DNA of 64,000 nucleotides. Origin: an uncultured Sphaerochaeta sp. GTDB taxonomy: Bacteria > Spirochaetota > Spirochaetia > Sphaerochaetales > Sphaerochaetaceae. Numbering within the stretch: the stretch's first letter is position 1; each line of letters starts with the position of its first letter. The stretch lies in contig NZ_OY781873.1 of NCBI RefSeq assembly GCF_963677075.1, forward strand, positions 1,178,001 to 1,242,000, read 5' to 3'. The notes beneath the pieces are model-generated. The model did no database searches. It worked only from the letters and a program-made list of their open reading frames with translations, and was not told the DNA's origin. The position numbers and the translations under genes were made by a program. Below are positions 8,634-17,028 of this stretch, piece after piece.

Positions 8634-8688
8634 CAGTATTTTGGTTATGGTTGTTCATTAATTGAACAAGAACAAAATCCAAATACTG
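8634..8688. repeat. Concentric double inverted repeat (possible operator)
   Basis: An inner perfect dyad, TTGTTCA-TTAAT-TGAACAA (8651-8669), is nested inside outer arms CAGTATTTTGG (8634-8644) and CCAAATACTG (8679-8688). The two dyads share nearly the same centre, at 8660-8661. A competing repeat ACAAAAT/ATTTTGT overlaps the right arm. It lies between the fabV terminator and the importer promoter. Confidence 0.7.
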
Positions 8689-8759
8689 TATTTTGTATAA
8701 CAGAAATAGTCCGAGAAAGGAATGAAAAAGCTAAAAGTATAAGAATTTGCACACAGAAA

Positions 8760-8785
8760 AGGCAACCCCCTTCTGGAAGTTGCCT
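8760..8785 (-). terminator. Terminator of the fab operon
   Basis: AGGCAAC and GTTGCCT form the stem with a 12-base interior that can pair further, and on the minus strand the stem is followed by TTTTCTG. It sits about 10 bp after the fabV stop, at the end of the leftward fatty-acid operon. Confidence 0.85.
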
Positions 8786-8794
8786 CAATTTGTC

Positions 8795-10006
8795 TTAGAC
8801 TATTCTTGGATCAATATCTGCTTCATAGTCAATTTCAGGGAATCCGAACCCGTGAATGTGTTCGTACTCCTCAAACACTCCAGCTAAATCCCCTTGCTGG
8901 AGCGGTTGCCCTTCCTTTTGGAGAGCCCACCGGCGTTCCACCTCATTTTGGACCTCTTCAAGCATCTCCCAGTCATCAACCCTGAGTCGTCCTTTCTGAT
9001 CGGTAGGAATCTCTCCTTTGGTGTAGAGCTGGTCATGGAACAATCGATAGATCTGCTGTGTGCAGTGCTCGTGGATGTTCTTCTCTTTCATCACTTGATA
9101 GAGCAGAGCCATGTAGAGTGGTACCACTGGGATAACTGCGCTTGCACGGGTAACAAGGGCTTTGTTTACGGAAACAAAGGCTTTGCCTCCTATGGCTTTG
9201 AGTTTATCAGTCAGTACACTTGCACTGTTCTCCAGGTGTTCCTTTGCTTTTCCTATGGTACCTTCCCGATAGACGGGGTAGGTTATCCTGGGACCAATGT
9301 AGGAGTATGCAACAGTCACGGCACCCTCTGCGAGCAGTCCCTGCTCAAGCAGGTAGTCTACCCAGAGTGTCCAGTCCTCCCCACCCATGACCTTGACTGT
9401 ATCCTGTACTTGGTCATCTGTAGCAGGGTCAATGGTCGCTTGTTTTACCACATCATCACCCAAGTCTACCGACAGGGCAGTGAATGGCTTGCCTATGGGC
9501 TTGAGCACCGAGCGGTATGTCTCTCCAGTGACGGGGTCATTCCTCAGTGGACTTGCCAGACTGTAGATAACCAGATCCACCTGGCCAAGTTCTTCCTTGA
9601 TTCGTTTTGCAGTCTCCTCCTTGATTGCAGTACTGAAAGCATCTCCAAAAATGGAACTTGCCTTCATACCATCCTTCTGTGCTTGTTGCTCGAATGCCAT
9701 GGTATTGTACCAACCGGGGGTTGCTGTCTTTTTCTCGGCTGGCTCACGTTCAAAGGATACATTGATGGTGTCAGCTCCTCCCGTGTAGGCAGCGACAATT
9801 CGGCTGGAAAGGCCATATCCTGTAGATCCCCCAATAACAAGCACGCGCTTTGGGAGAGCGCTTTCAACTGGCTTCGGATAACGGGTATCCTCTCCGCTTT
9901 TTGCCTGGTGTTTCACCCAGTCAATTTGTTGTTGGACATACCGCTTGCACCCTGCTGGGTGAGCGGTAAGCGAGACATTACGCATTACTTTTTTTGTGAT
10001 AACCAC
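8795..10006 (-). CDS. fabV: Enoyl-ACP/CoA reductase FabV (TER family)
   Basis: A 403-residue NADH-dependent trans-2-enoyl reductase of the FabV/TER family, of which Treponema denticola TER is the known spirochaete member. The nucleotide loop GGSTGYG spans residues 59-65 and the catalytic Tyr246-x8-Lys255 lies in YREGTIGKAK. I choose GTG at 10006: it has AAGGA upstream, gives the family N-terminus (ITKKVMRNVSLTAHPAGC), and starts two bases after the fabZ stop. A longer reading from an ATG at 10042 would extend into fabZ. Being in the fab operon, it most likely reduces enoyl-ACP in the last step of elongation. Confidence 0.96.
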   Translation of the reverse strand: MVITKKVMRNVSLTAHPAGCKRYVQQQIDWVKHQAKSGEDTRYPKPVESALPKRVLVIGGSTGYGLSSRIVAAYTGGADTINVSFEREPAEKKTATPGWYNTMAFEQQAQKDGMKASSIFGDAFSTAIKEETAKRIKEELGQVDLVIYSLASPLRNDPVTGETYRSVLKPIGKPFTALSVDLGDDVVKQATIDPATDDQVQDTVKVMGGEDWTLWVDYLLEQGLLAEGAVTVAYSYIGPRITYPVYREGTIGKAKEHLENSASVLTDKLKAIGGKAFVSVNKALVTRASAVIPVVPLYMALLYQVMKEKNIHEHCTQQIYRLFHDQLYTKGEIPTDQKGRLRVDDWEMLEEVQNEVERRWALQKEGQPLQQGDLAGVFEEYEHIHGFGFPEIDYEADIDPRIV

Positions 10007-10008
10007 AC

Positions 10009-10455
10009 TTAAATCCTTTCTTGCTGGCTGTTGACGATGCACATCCAGGAAGCCTCAGCAGCAACATTTCCGTTGACAGTTATGGTTCCCTTCTGGCGAA
10101 GCATCACCTTGCTTACTCTGACATTGTGCACCTCAATGATAGCACAATCACCCGGTCGTACTTGATTACGGAATTTGGCTTTTTCAATGGAAGCAAGCAC
10201 AAAGAATGCTCCATGGGGAAGCAATCCAGTCTGGCAGAGGCCAGCTCCACCGCATTGAGCCATGGTCTCTACGAGGATGACTCCTGGTACTACAGGGTAT
10301 CCAGGGAAATGCCCCTTGAAGAAAAAGTGATCATCAGTGAATACCCGTTTTGCAACTGTGTGTTTTTCATCAGCTTCCAGCAACTCATCAAGGAACAAAA
10401 AGGGGTCTCGGTGAGGAAGCAATTCCTCTGGTGTTTCAAACTGTTCTTGCATCAT
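10009..10455 (-). CDS. fabZ: 3-hydroxyacyl-ACP dehydratase FabZ
   Basis: A 148-residue hot-dog-fold dehydratase. The catalytic pair is His49 in GHFPGYPVVPG and Glu63 in VETMAQ, as in FabZ. It removes water from 3-hydroxyacyl-ACP to give the trans-2-enoyl substrate for FabV, encoded next. Two adjacent in-frame ATGs follow the SD GGAGGAG; either could be used and the difference is one residue. Spacing to fabF is 9 bp. The overall length and motif order are those of stand-alone FabZ rather than FabA. Confidence 0.96.
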   Translation of the reverse strand: MMQEQFETPEELLPHRDPFLFLDELLEADEKHTVAKRVFTDDHFFFKGHFPGYPVVPGVILVETMAQCGGAGLCQTGLLPHGAFFVLASIEKAKFRNQVRPGDCAIIEVHNVRVSKVMLRQKGTITVNGNVAAEASWMCIVNSQQERI

Positions 10456-10464
10456 GTCTCCTCC

Positions 10465-11709
10465 TTAGTTTTCCTGATAGGCCTTAAATACAAGCACACC
10501 ATTATGGCCACCAAAGCCCAAAGAATTGCTGACAGCATAGCGAATTGTACCATTCATTCCTTTGTTCGGTACATAGTCAAGATCACACTCACTGTCTGGA
10601 TTGGTCTGGTTGAGCGTACAGGGGAAGTACTGGTCCCTGATGGCAAGCAGGCAGATGATGGCCTCGACAGCTCCTGCTGCCCCAACCAAGTGACTGGTCA
10701 TGGATTTGGTTGATGAGACCTTGAGCTTATATGCACCGTCGCCGAATACCCGCTTGATCGCCTTGGTCTCCATGGAGTCGTTTGCCGCAGTACTTGTGCC
10801 ATGGGCATTGATGTAATCAACCTCATCAAGGCTTGCCCCTGCCATCTCGATCGCCTGTTTCATGGCTCGGGCAGCTCCTTCCCCGTCTGGATTGGGGGCT
10901 GTGAGGTGGAAGGCATCACAAGTCATGCCGTAACCAGCAATCTCACCGAGGATGGTGGCACCACGCTTCTTGGCATGCGAAAGAGACTCAAGTACAAGCA
11001 TCCCAGCTCCCTCTCCCATGACAAACCCATCGCGTTCCTTATCGAACGGTCGGCTGGCAATCTTGGGTGTATCGTTGTACTTGGTAGCCAAGGCCTGGAG
11101 GCGACAGAATCCAGCCACACTGAGCTCGGTGATTGCAGCCTCAGTACCACCTGCCAGTGCCATATCGACCAGACCAAAGCGAATTGAGTTGAATGCATCC
11201 CCAATTGCATCGGTACCGGATGCACAGGCTGTGACCGTGGTGCGACAAGGTCCTTGTATACCAAAGTGGATTGCAATATTTCCCGCAGCCTCGTTGCTGA
11301 TAAGCTTGGGGATGGTTAGGGGAGCTACAGCGTGTGGGCCTCTGTCAAAGAGCTTTGCAAGGTTCTCCTCCGCAACTTCGAATCCTCCAATACCGTTTCC
11401 AACATAGACGCCACTTCGGTAGGGGTCGAATGAACCTTTCTCCAGTTTTGCTTGATTCATTGCCTGTACGGCTGCATGAGCGGCAAACTTGGTAAAATCA
11501 GCCATACCTCTCAGCTCCTTACGGTCAAGCAGGTCAGAGGGATCGAAATCCTTGACTTCCCCTGCAATCTTGGCTGGGTAGTCGGTTGTATCAAACCTGG
11601 TGATCTTTTCAATGCCACAGGCTCCTGCCTGTATCTGCTTCCAGAACTGTTCTACCTCCCTACCCAGTGGATTGACAGTTCCCATACCGGTTACTACCAC
11701 ACGTTCCAT
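10465..11709 (-). CDS. fabF: 3-oxoacyl-ACP synthase II FabF
   Basis: A 414-residue elongating condensing enzyme with thiolase fold. The catalytic triad is Cys162 (TACASG), His303 (NAHGTST) and His340 (SHLVGAAG), the Cys-His-His set of FabF/FabB rather than the Cys-His-Asn of FabH. It condenses acyl-ACP with malonyl-ACP. No second FabB-like gene is visible, so this is the only elongating synthase in the window. It follows fabG by 11 bp in the leftward operon. Confidence 0.97.
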   Translation of the reverse strand: MERVVVTGMGTVNPLGREVEQFWKQIQAGACGIEKITRFDTTDYPAKIAGEVKDFDPSDLLDRKELRGMADFTKFAAHAAVQAMNQAKLEKGSFDPYRSGVYVGNGIGGFEVAEENLAKLFDRGPHAVAPLTIPKLISNEAAGNIAIHFGIQGPCRTTVTACASGTDAIGDAFNSIRFGLVDMALAGGTEAAITELSVAGFCRLQALATKYNDTPKIASRPFDKERDGFVMGEGAGMLVLESLSHAKKRGATILGEIAGYGMTCDAFHLTAPNPDGEGAARAMKQAIEMAGASLDEVDYINAHGTSTAANDSMETKAIKRVFGDGAYKLKVSSTKSMTSHLVGAAGAVEAIICLLAIRDQYFPCTLNQTNPDSECDLDYVPNKGMNGTIRYAVSNSLGFGGHNGVLVFKAYQEN

Positions 11710-11720
11710 CTCTTGACTCC

Positions 11721-12425
11721 TTACATTGCCATCCCACCATCGACAGCCAGAACCTGGCCGGTGATGTAGGATGCTTTATCGCTTGCGAGGAAGGCCACGC
11801 TCTGGGCAACCTCTTCCGTATTTCCAATTCTTGACAGGGGAATCTGATCTTTGATCTGGTCCTTCAACTTCTCTGAAAGTACCTCAGTCATGGCAGTTTC
11901 AATGAATCCAGGAGCTACCACATTGACCCGTACATTTCTTCCAGCAAGTTCCTTTGCAAGGCTCTTGGAAAACCCAATAATGCCTGCCTTGCTGGCTGCA
12001 TAATTGGTCTGTCCACCATTACCCACAATACCGACCACGCTGGAGATGTTGACGATTGCTCCTTTTCGCTGGGTTGCCATCAGTCGACCGATACGCCTGC
12101 AGGTGAGGAATACTGAGGTGAGGTTGACGGCAATAACATCATCCCAGGCCTCATCCTTCATCCTCATGATCAATCCATCGCGGGTGATACCGGCGTTGTT
12201 GACCAGGACATCGATGTATGTTGCTTCATTGACCACCGCTTCCAGTGCGGAGGCAACACTCTCCCTGTCAGCCATATCGCAACTGATGTGATTCGCTTCC
12301 AGTCCTTCTGCCTTGCTCCTGGAGAGGTACCAAACTTCGTATCCTTCACTTAGCAATGTCTCTATGATAGTTCTTCCAATTCCCCGTGACCCTCCGGTCA
12401 CCAGGGCATGTCTTTTTTCACTCAT
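11721..12425 (-). CDS. fabG: 3-oxoacyl-ACP reductase FabG
   Basis: A 234-residue short-chain dehydrogenase. The NADPH loop is GGSRGIG (residues 11-17), NNAG is at 76-79, and the catalytic set is Ser129, Tyr142 and Lys146 (YAASK). The start is ATG at 12425, which overlaps the fabD stop as ATGA and has AAGGA nine bases upstream; an in-frame ATG 21 bp earlier lies inside fabD and would add a non-family extension. It reduces 3-oxoacyl-ACP in each elongation cycle. Confidence 0.96.
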   Translation of the reverse strand: MSEKRHALVTGGSRGIGRTIIETLLSEGYEVWYLSRSKAEGLEANHISCDMADRESVASALEAVVNEATYIDVLVNNAGITRDGLIMRMKDEAWDDVIAVNLTSVFLTCRRIGRLMATQRKGAIVNISSVVGIVGNGGQTNYAASKAGIIGFSKSLAKELAGRNVRVNVVAPGFIETAMTEVLSEKLKDQIKDQIPLSRIGNTEEVAQSVAFLASDKASYITGQVLAVDGGMAM

Positions 12426-13378
12426 GATTCCAATTCCTTCTTGCAATTCCAGATTGCATCCTCACTGCCGAGAATTCGGCAAGGGATTTCCGCATTACTG
12501 TTCTTCCAAAGCCCACTGAGTACCGTTCCAAACCCGGTTTCAGCTACCTGTGCGTGTTTCTCTTGTGCCAGGGAAGAGAGATGCTTCATTGCCTCCGTCC
12601 AGCGCACTGGTTTTGCCAATTGCATTGCCAGATGCTCCTTTGCTTGCTGGGCATCCTCGATCACATCCCCATCCACACTTGAAATCACCAGGGAGTGGGG
12701 ATCCTTGAAGTTAAGCGTCTCTAAGAAAGCAGAGAAAGGCTTGGTTGCTCCCTCCATGAAGGGGGTGTGGAATGGACCTGAGACCTTTAGGGGAATGACT
12801 CTCCTGGCTCCCTTGGCCTGTAATATTCCCTTGCCTTGGGCAATGCTCTCCTGTAAACCAGCGATAACCACCTGTGTAGGACTGTTGTCATTGGAAACAT
12901 ACAATCCTGGGATCTGTGCTTCTCTCAGGGCTTGTTCAACTGTTGCATAATCCAGCCCAATGATGGCCGCCATTCCCAGCTTTCCCTGTACCTCTTCAAT
13001 CTTTCTTGCTTCCTCGTCCATCAATACAGCTCGTTTGGTGACCAAGGAGAAGAGCGTTTCATCATCAAGGATGCCGCCTCCTGCAAAGGCAGAAAGCTCG
13101 CCAAGGCTGAACCCACTATGGGCAGCAAATGAGAAGCCAAGCTCGTTTAGTCTTAGATGTGCACTGCGGTTGGCTAGCGTTACTGCCAGTTGTGTGGCTC
13201 TGGTTTGTTTCAATTCCTCTTCGCTGCCTTCAGCGAGCAATTGGTATAAATCCAGTCCACTTACATCACTAGCAAGTGCAAAGAGATTTCTTACCTGCTT
13301 GCTTGCATCAAAGAGATCCAAGGCCATCTTCGGTTTCTGGGACCCCTGTCCGGGGTAGAGTGCTATCAATACGTCCAT
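12422..13378 (-). CDS. fabD: Malonyl-CoA:ACP transacylase FabD
   Basis: A 318-residue acyltransferase. YPGQGSQ near the N-terminus, the nucleophile Ser91 in GFSLGE and the catalytic His204 in GPFHTPF identify it. The nucleophile elbow has Phe where Escherichia coli has His (GHSLGE); Phe or Leu at this site is common outside proteobacteria. It loads malonyl groups made by the divergent accBCDA operon onto ACP. The start overlaps the fabH 3' end by 13 bp, with GGAGG twelve bases upstream. Confidence 0.95.
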   Translation of the reverse strand: MDVLIALYPGQGSQKPKMALDLFDASKQVRNLFALASDVSGLDLYQLLAEGSEEELKQTRATQLAVTLANRSAHLRLNELGFSFAAHSGFSLGELSAFAGGGILDDETLFSLVTKRAVLMDEEARKIEEVQGKLGMAAIIGLDYATVEQALREAQIPGLYVSNDNSPTQVVIAGLQESIAQGKGILQAKGARRVIPLKVSGPFHTPFMEGATKPFSAFLETLNFKDPHSLVISSVDGDVIEDAQQAKEHLAMQLAKPVRWTEAMKHLSSLAQEKHAQVAETGFGTVLSGLWKNSNAEIPCRILGSEDAIWNCKKELES

Positions 13379-14322
13379 GTAAGTAGAGTTCCTCCGTAGG
13401 TCAGTCCTGCTCCGAATCCAACCATCAGAATTTTATGGCCCTTCTTGAGCAATCCTGCTCTGTCCATCTCCCTGAGTGCAAGTGGGATGGATGCCGCTGA
13501 GGTGTTGGCAAATCGATCAATATTCATATAGAACTTTTCTTCTGGAATTCCATATCGCTTGGAACAGGCCTGGATGATTCTTCGGTTTGCTTGGTGCGGG
13601 ACAATCCAGTCAATGGAATCCAGATTCAGATTATTTCGTTCAACCAGTGCCAGGATGGTATCTCCAATCGTTCTCACCGCAAAAGAGTAGACCGCTCGGC
13701 CGTCCATCTCTATGGCGTGTTTCTCTGGGTGGATGGTCAGTGCCTTGGTACCAGCCGCCTCGGCCTTGAGCAAGGTATCGATAAGACCTGACTCCTCTTG
13801 GTCTGAGGATTCAAGCAGTGCACACCCGGCTCCATCACCAAAGAGTACACAGGTGTTTCGATCCTTCCAGTCAACTACACCTGACAGTTTCTCTGCTCCT
13901 ACCACGAGGGCATTCTTCATGGAACCTGTGGCGATCATGGCACGGGCGACCTCCATGGCGTAGATAAAGCCAGTACAACCGGCGCTCACATCCAAGGCTG
14001 GTCCGGTTATACCGAATTGCTCTGCGATCATACAGGCAACAGAAGGAAATCCAGGATAGTCCGGGGTAGCTGTTGCACAGACAATACCATCAATATGGGA
14101 TGCTTCCAGATTGTAGCTTGCAAGGAGATCCTCGATCGCTTTATAGGCGAGATTGCTGGTCGATTCTTCATCATCAGCAATATGTCGTTCTCTGATTCCA
14201 GTGTGACTTTGGATCCACGCATCACTCGTGTCGACCATATGGCTCAGGTCATTATTAGTTACCACCCTCGGCGGCGCGTAACTGCCAAGGGCGGTGATGT
14301 GTATCGATTGTGGAGGCTTCAA
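13366..14322 (-). CDS. fabH: 3-oxoacyl-ACP synthase III FabH
   Basis: A 318-residue initiating condensing enzyme with the triad Cys116 (SAGCTGF), His243 (PHQANRR) and Asn273 (NTSAAS). I place the start at TTG 14322, because a strong SD (AAGGAGGG) ends six bases upstream of it and would lie inside the coding sequence if the ATG at 14343 were used. The resulting N-terminus fits FabH length. First gene of the leftward fab operon. It condenses acetyl-CoA or a branched starter with malonyl-ACP. Confidence 0.95.
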   Translation of the reverse strand: MKPPQSIHITALGSYAPPRVVTNNDLSHMVDTSDAWIQSHTGIRERHIADDEESTSNLAYKAIEDLLASYNLEASHIDGIVCATATPDYPGFPSVACMIAEQFGITGPALDVSAGCTGFIYAMEVARAMIATGSMKNALVVGAEKLSGVVDWKDRNTCVLFGDGAGCALLESSDQEESGLIDTLLKAEAAGTKALTIHPEKHAIEMDGRAVYSFAVRTIGDTILALVERNNLNLDSIDWIVPHQANRRIIQACSKRYGIPEEKFYMNIDRFANTSAASIPLALREMDRAGLLKKGHKILMVGFGAGLTYGGTLLTWTY

Positions 14323-14357
14323 TGGCTCCCTCCTTGAGTACATAACATAGCTATATC

Positions 14358-14385
14358 ATTATTACAATTTTGAGAATAATGTCAA
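14358..14385 (-). promoter_or_regulatory. Promoter of fabHDGFZV
   Basis: Minus strand: consensus -35 TTGACA (14385-14380), 16-base spacer, -10 AATAAT preceded by TG (TGTAATAAT). The -35 box is the left half of the palindrome shared with the accB promoter. Confidence 0.65.
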
Positions 14386-14393
14386 TATTGACA
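14380..14393. promoter_or_regulatory. Perfect palindrome covering both divergent -35 boxes
   Basis: TGTCAATATTGACA is a perfect 14-bp palindrome. Its left half is the -35 of the fab promoter and its right half the -35 of the acc promoter. A protein bound here would block both operons together. It does not match the FapR consensus I know. Confidence 0.7.
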
Positions 14394-14416
14394 CTATAAC
14401 TCCTTATTGTTATGAT
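14388..14416 (+). promoter_or_regulatory. Promoter of accBCDA
   Basis: Consensus TTGACA, exactly 17 bases, then TATGAT, about 60 bp before the accB start. This is one of the best housekeeping promoters in the window. Confidence 0.85.
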
Positions 14417-14476
14417 TAAATTCGTATGGATGCACTTATTAAAGCATCCCATCCCCATCTTGTTATGAGGAATATT

Positions 14477-14932
14477 ATGGATAGTATTGAACACATGGAC
14501 CTCCGTGAGGTCCTTACCCTATTTGATTCCAGTACCCTAAGCGAGCTTGAGCTTTCCTGCTCACGCTTCTCACTCAAACTGAAAAGACCGGTCGCAGGAG
14601 AGGAAACCATCCAGCCTGTTCCAGTAATCAAGCAAAGCACTCAGGACGCACAAACAGTGATGGAACCGAAGGCTGATGCAAATGCAGAAGAAGTGGAAAC
14701 CATCACCAGTCCAATTGTGGGGACCTTCTACCTAACCCCAGCTCCAGATGCACCTCCCTATGTGAAAGTTGGTAGCAAAGTGGAGAGCGGGGACGTTATC
14801 TGCACGATCGAAGCAATGAAGCTGATGAACCAGCTTGAGAGTGATTACTCCTGTGAAATTGTGGAAATCCTTGCCAAGCCTGAACAGCTAGTGGAATTTG
14901 GCCAGCCTCTTTTCAAGGTCAAGAAACTATGA
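14477..14932 (+). CDS. accB: Biotin carboxyl carrier protein of acetyl-CoA carboxylase (AccB)
   Basis: A 151-residue protein: an N-terminal helical region (DLREVLTLFDSST), a Pro/Ala/Glu-rich linker around residues 40-75, and a C-terminal biotinyl domain with the biotin-accepting Lys115 in EAMKLMN. GAGGAA six bases upstream supports ATG 14477; an in-frame ATG 51 bp earlier lacks an SD. Its stop overlaps the accC start as ATGA. It carries the carboxyl group between AccC and AccAD. Confidence 0.94.
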   Translation: MDSIEHMDLREVLTLFDSSTLSELELSCSRFSLKLKRPVAGEETIQPVPVIKQSTQDAQTVMEPKADANAEEVETITSPIVGTFYLTPAPDAPPYVKVGSKVESGDVICTIEAMKLMNQLESDYSCEIVEILAKPEQLVEFGQPLFKVKKL

Positions 14933-16251
14933 TCAAGAAACTGCTCGTCGCAAACCGTGCAGAGATTGCAGTACGTATTATCAGGGCATGCCGTGATCTG
15001 GGAATCAAAACTGTTGCTGTCTATTCCACTGCCGATGCCCTGGGTCTGCCTGTTTCCATGGCAGACGAGGCTGTCTGTATTGGAGAAGCACAAACAGACA
15101 AGAGCTACCTGAATGTACGGAATATTATTACCACTGCCTGTGCACTTCGCTGTGATGCCATCCACCCTGGGGTAGGATTCCTCTCAGAGAATGCTGATTT
15201 TGCAAAGCAGGTGGAGGATGCAGGGCTTGTGTTCATTGGTCCTGAGAGTAAGACGATTGCATTGCTTGGGAACAAGGTCGCTGCACGGCAGGCTGCTCTT
15301 GCTGCTGGGATTCCCATTACCCCGGGCAGTAGCGAAGCGCTTGTTGATCTTGCAGATGCAAAGAAAACTGCCGAGCAGATCGGCTACCCCATCATTCTCA
15401 AGGCTGCTTCAGGCGGTGGGGGAAGAGGTATGCGTATCGTCAGAAAAGAGGAGCAACTCGAGCAGTCCTTGCAGCTTGCCCGAAAGGAGGCGCTCGCCTT
15501 CTTTGGGGATGCCTCGGTGCATATGGAGCGATTCCTTGAACAACCACGCCACGTGGAAATTCAGCTCTTGGCCGATGGCAAGGGCGGGGTGGTGCATCTA
15601 GGTGAACGCGACTGTTCAGTACAAAAGAACCATCAGAAGCTACTTGAGGAGAGCCCTTCTCCAATCCTTGATGAAGGACTGAGAAAGGCAATGTGCAATG
15701 ACTCAGTGAGACTCTTCAAGGAATTGGGTTACCGTGGTGCTGGAACCGTGGAGTTCCTCGTCGAGGGTAATGCATACTACTTCATGGAAGTGAATGCACG
15801 CCTGCAGGTCGAGCATCCAGTGAGTGAACTGGTAAGTTCCCTTGATCTGGTACAGGCACAGATCAGGATAGCACAGGGTAATAAGCTTCCCTTTAAGCAA
15901 AAAGATATCCGTCTCTCTGGATACGCTCTTGAGTGTAGGATCAATGCACTTTCAGCTGGAGTTATCACCACGCTTCAACTCCCTTCAGGTCCCTTTGTAC
16001 GAGTGGATTCCCATCTTGAGGCCGGATCCATTCTCAGTCCCTATTACGACTCAATGGTGGCGAAGATCATCGTCTGGGCTCCTGACAGGGACCAGGGCAT
16101 AGCCGTAATGCTCAGGGCCTTGGAGGAAGTGAACATCCAAGGGGTAACCACCAACTTGGAAGAGCAAAAACGCCTCATCGCCTCCAAACAGTTCAGGAGT
16201 GGTCGATTCACTACCGATCTCTACCAGAAGGTTTGTGAACAGGAGAAATAA
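14929..16251 (+). CDS. accC: Biotin carboxylase subunit of acetyl-CoA carboxylase (AccC)
   Basis: A 440-residue ATP-grasp enzyme. The N-terminal segment KKLLVANRAEIAVRIIRACR, the glycine-rich ATP loop KAASGGGGRGM near residue 160, and EVNARLQVEHPVSE with the catalytic arginine region near 287 identify it. It carboxylates biotin on AccB using bicarbonate and ATP. Length is normal for a stand-alone AccC without fused carrier domain, in line with a separate accB gene just upstream. Confidence 0.96.
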   Translation: MIKKLLVANRAEIAVRIIRACRDLGIKTVAVYSTADALGLPVSMADEAVCIGEAQTDKSYLNVRNIITTACALRCDAIHPGVGFLSENADFAKQVEDAGLVFIGPESKTIALLGNKVAARQAALAAGIPITPGSSEALVDLADAKKTAEQIGYPIILKAASGGGGRGMRIVRKEEQLEQSLQLARKEALAFFGDASVHMERFLEQPRHVEIQLLADGKGGVVHLGERDCSVQKNHQKLLEESPSPILDEGLRKAMCNDSVRLFKELGYRGAGTVEFLVEGNAYYFMEVNARLQVEHPVSELVSSLDLVQAQIRIAQGNKLPFKQKDIRLSGYALECRINALSAGVITTLQLPSGPFVRVDSHLEAGSILSPYYDSMVAKIIVWAPDRDQGIAVMLRALEEVNIQGVTTNLEEQKRLIASKQFRSGRFTTDLYQKVCEQEK

Positions 16252-16254
16252 CCG

Positions 16255-17025
16255 ATGTCAAACGAAGTTTTGAAACGATGCCCCCAGTGCCAGAAAGATG
16301 TACAGGTAGGGGAGTATAAGATCTGTCCATATTGCAATTTTCATTTTCCGCTTACTGTACAAGAACGCCTTTCACTCTTTGCAGATGAAGGATCGTTCAA
16401 GGAGATGAGTAGTGGAATGCAGTCTATGAACCCCATCTCCCTTGCAGGGTATGAGGAGAAGCTTAAAGAGAACCAAAAGAAATCCTCACTCAGTGACGCT
16501 GCCAGCATCGGTCGATGTACAATTGAGGGAAAGCCCGTGGTTGTCGGTATTATGTCCTTCGCTTTCATGGGAGGCAGTATGGGTTCGGTAGTGGGAGAGA
16601 AAATCACCCAGGCCATGATCGAGGGAGCACTCACTGGAGATCCGGTAGTCCTTTTTACCGCTAGCGGAGGAGCCAGGATGCAGGAAGGAATATTCAGCTT
16701 GATGCAGATGGCAAAGACAGCCAGTGCTGCCGCTCTCTTGGAAGAAACTCGTACCCCCCTCTTTCTTGTCTTGACCAATCCCACCACCGGTGGGGTGACA
16801 GCATCCTTTGCCATGCTTGGAGACGTCATCCTCGCAGAACCTGGGGCAATTATTGGATTTGCTGGGCCAAGGGTAATTGAAGGAACCATCGGTGAGAAGC
16901 TTCCAGAGGGGTTCCAGCGTTCAGAGTTCCAGCTCGAGAAGGGTTTCATCGATTCCATTGTCGAGCGTAAGAAGCTGAGAGAGACCCTCTCCTTCCTGAT
17001 CGAAACCCACACAAGGAGGACCTAA
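16255..17025 (+). CDS. accD: Acetyl-CoA carboxylase carboxyltransferase beta subunit (AccD)
   Basis: A 256-residue crotonase-fold subunit. An N-terminal zinc ribbon is seen as Cys9-x2-Cys12 and Cys24-x2-Cys27. The transferase core has FAFMGGSMGSVVGEKI and the oxyanion-hole glycines in ASGGARMQEG. It pairs with AccA to move the carboxyl group from biotin to acetyl-CoA. It starts three bases after the accC stop and ends three bases before accA. Slightly shorter than the Escherichia coli protein, mainly at the C-terminus. Confidence 0.96.
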   Translation: MSNEVLKRCPQCQKDVQVGEYKICPYCNFHFPLTVQERLSLFADEGSFKEMSSGMQSMNPISLAGYEEKLKENQKKSSLSDAASIGRCTIEGKPVVVGIMSFAFMGGSMGSVVGEKITQAMIEGALTGDPVVLFTASGGARMQEGIFSLMQMAKTASAAALLEETRTPLFLVLTNPTTGGVTASFAMLGDVILAEPGAIIGFAGPRVIEGTIGEKLPEGFQRSEFQLEKGFIDSIVERKKLRETLSFLIETHTRRT

Positions 17026-17028
17026 CCC

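Noticed and set aside
8586..8794. TPP riboswitch before the NMT1/THI5-type importer
   Set aside because: The conserved CUGAGA and ACCUGAUC-like segments are absent in the 209-base leader region.
8894..10012. 372-residue open frame on the plus strand opposite fabV
   Set aside because: No family features and no SD; FabV with full active site occupies the other strand.
12422..13378. FabD nucleophile elbow GFSLGE as a broken active site
   Set aside because: Ser91 and His204 are present; Phe or Leu before the Ser is common in this family outside proteobacteria.
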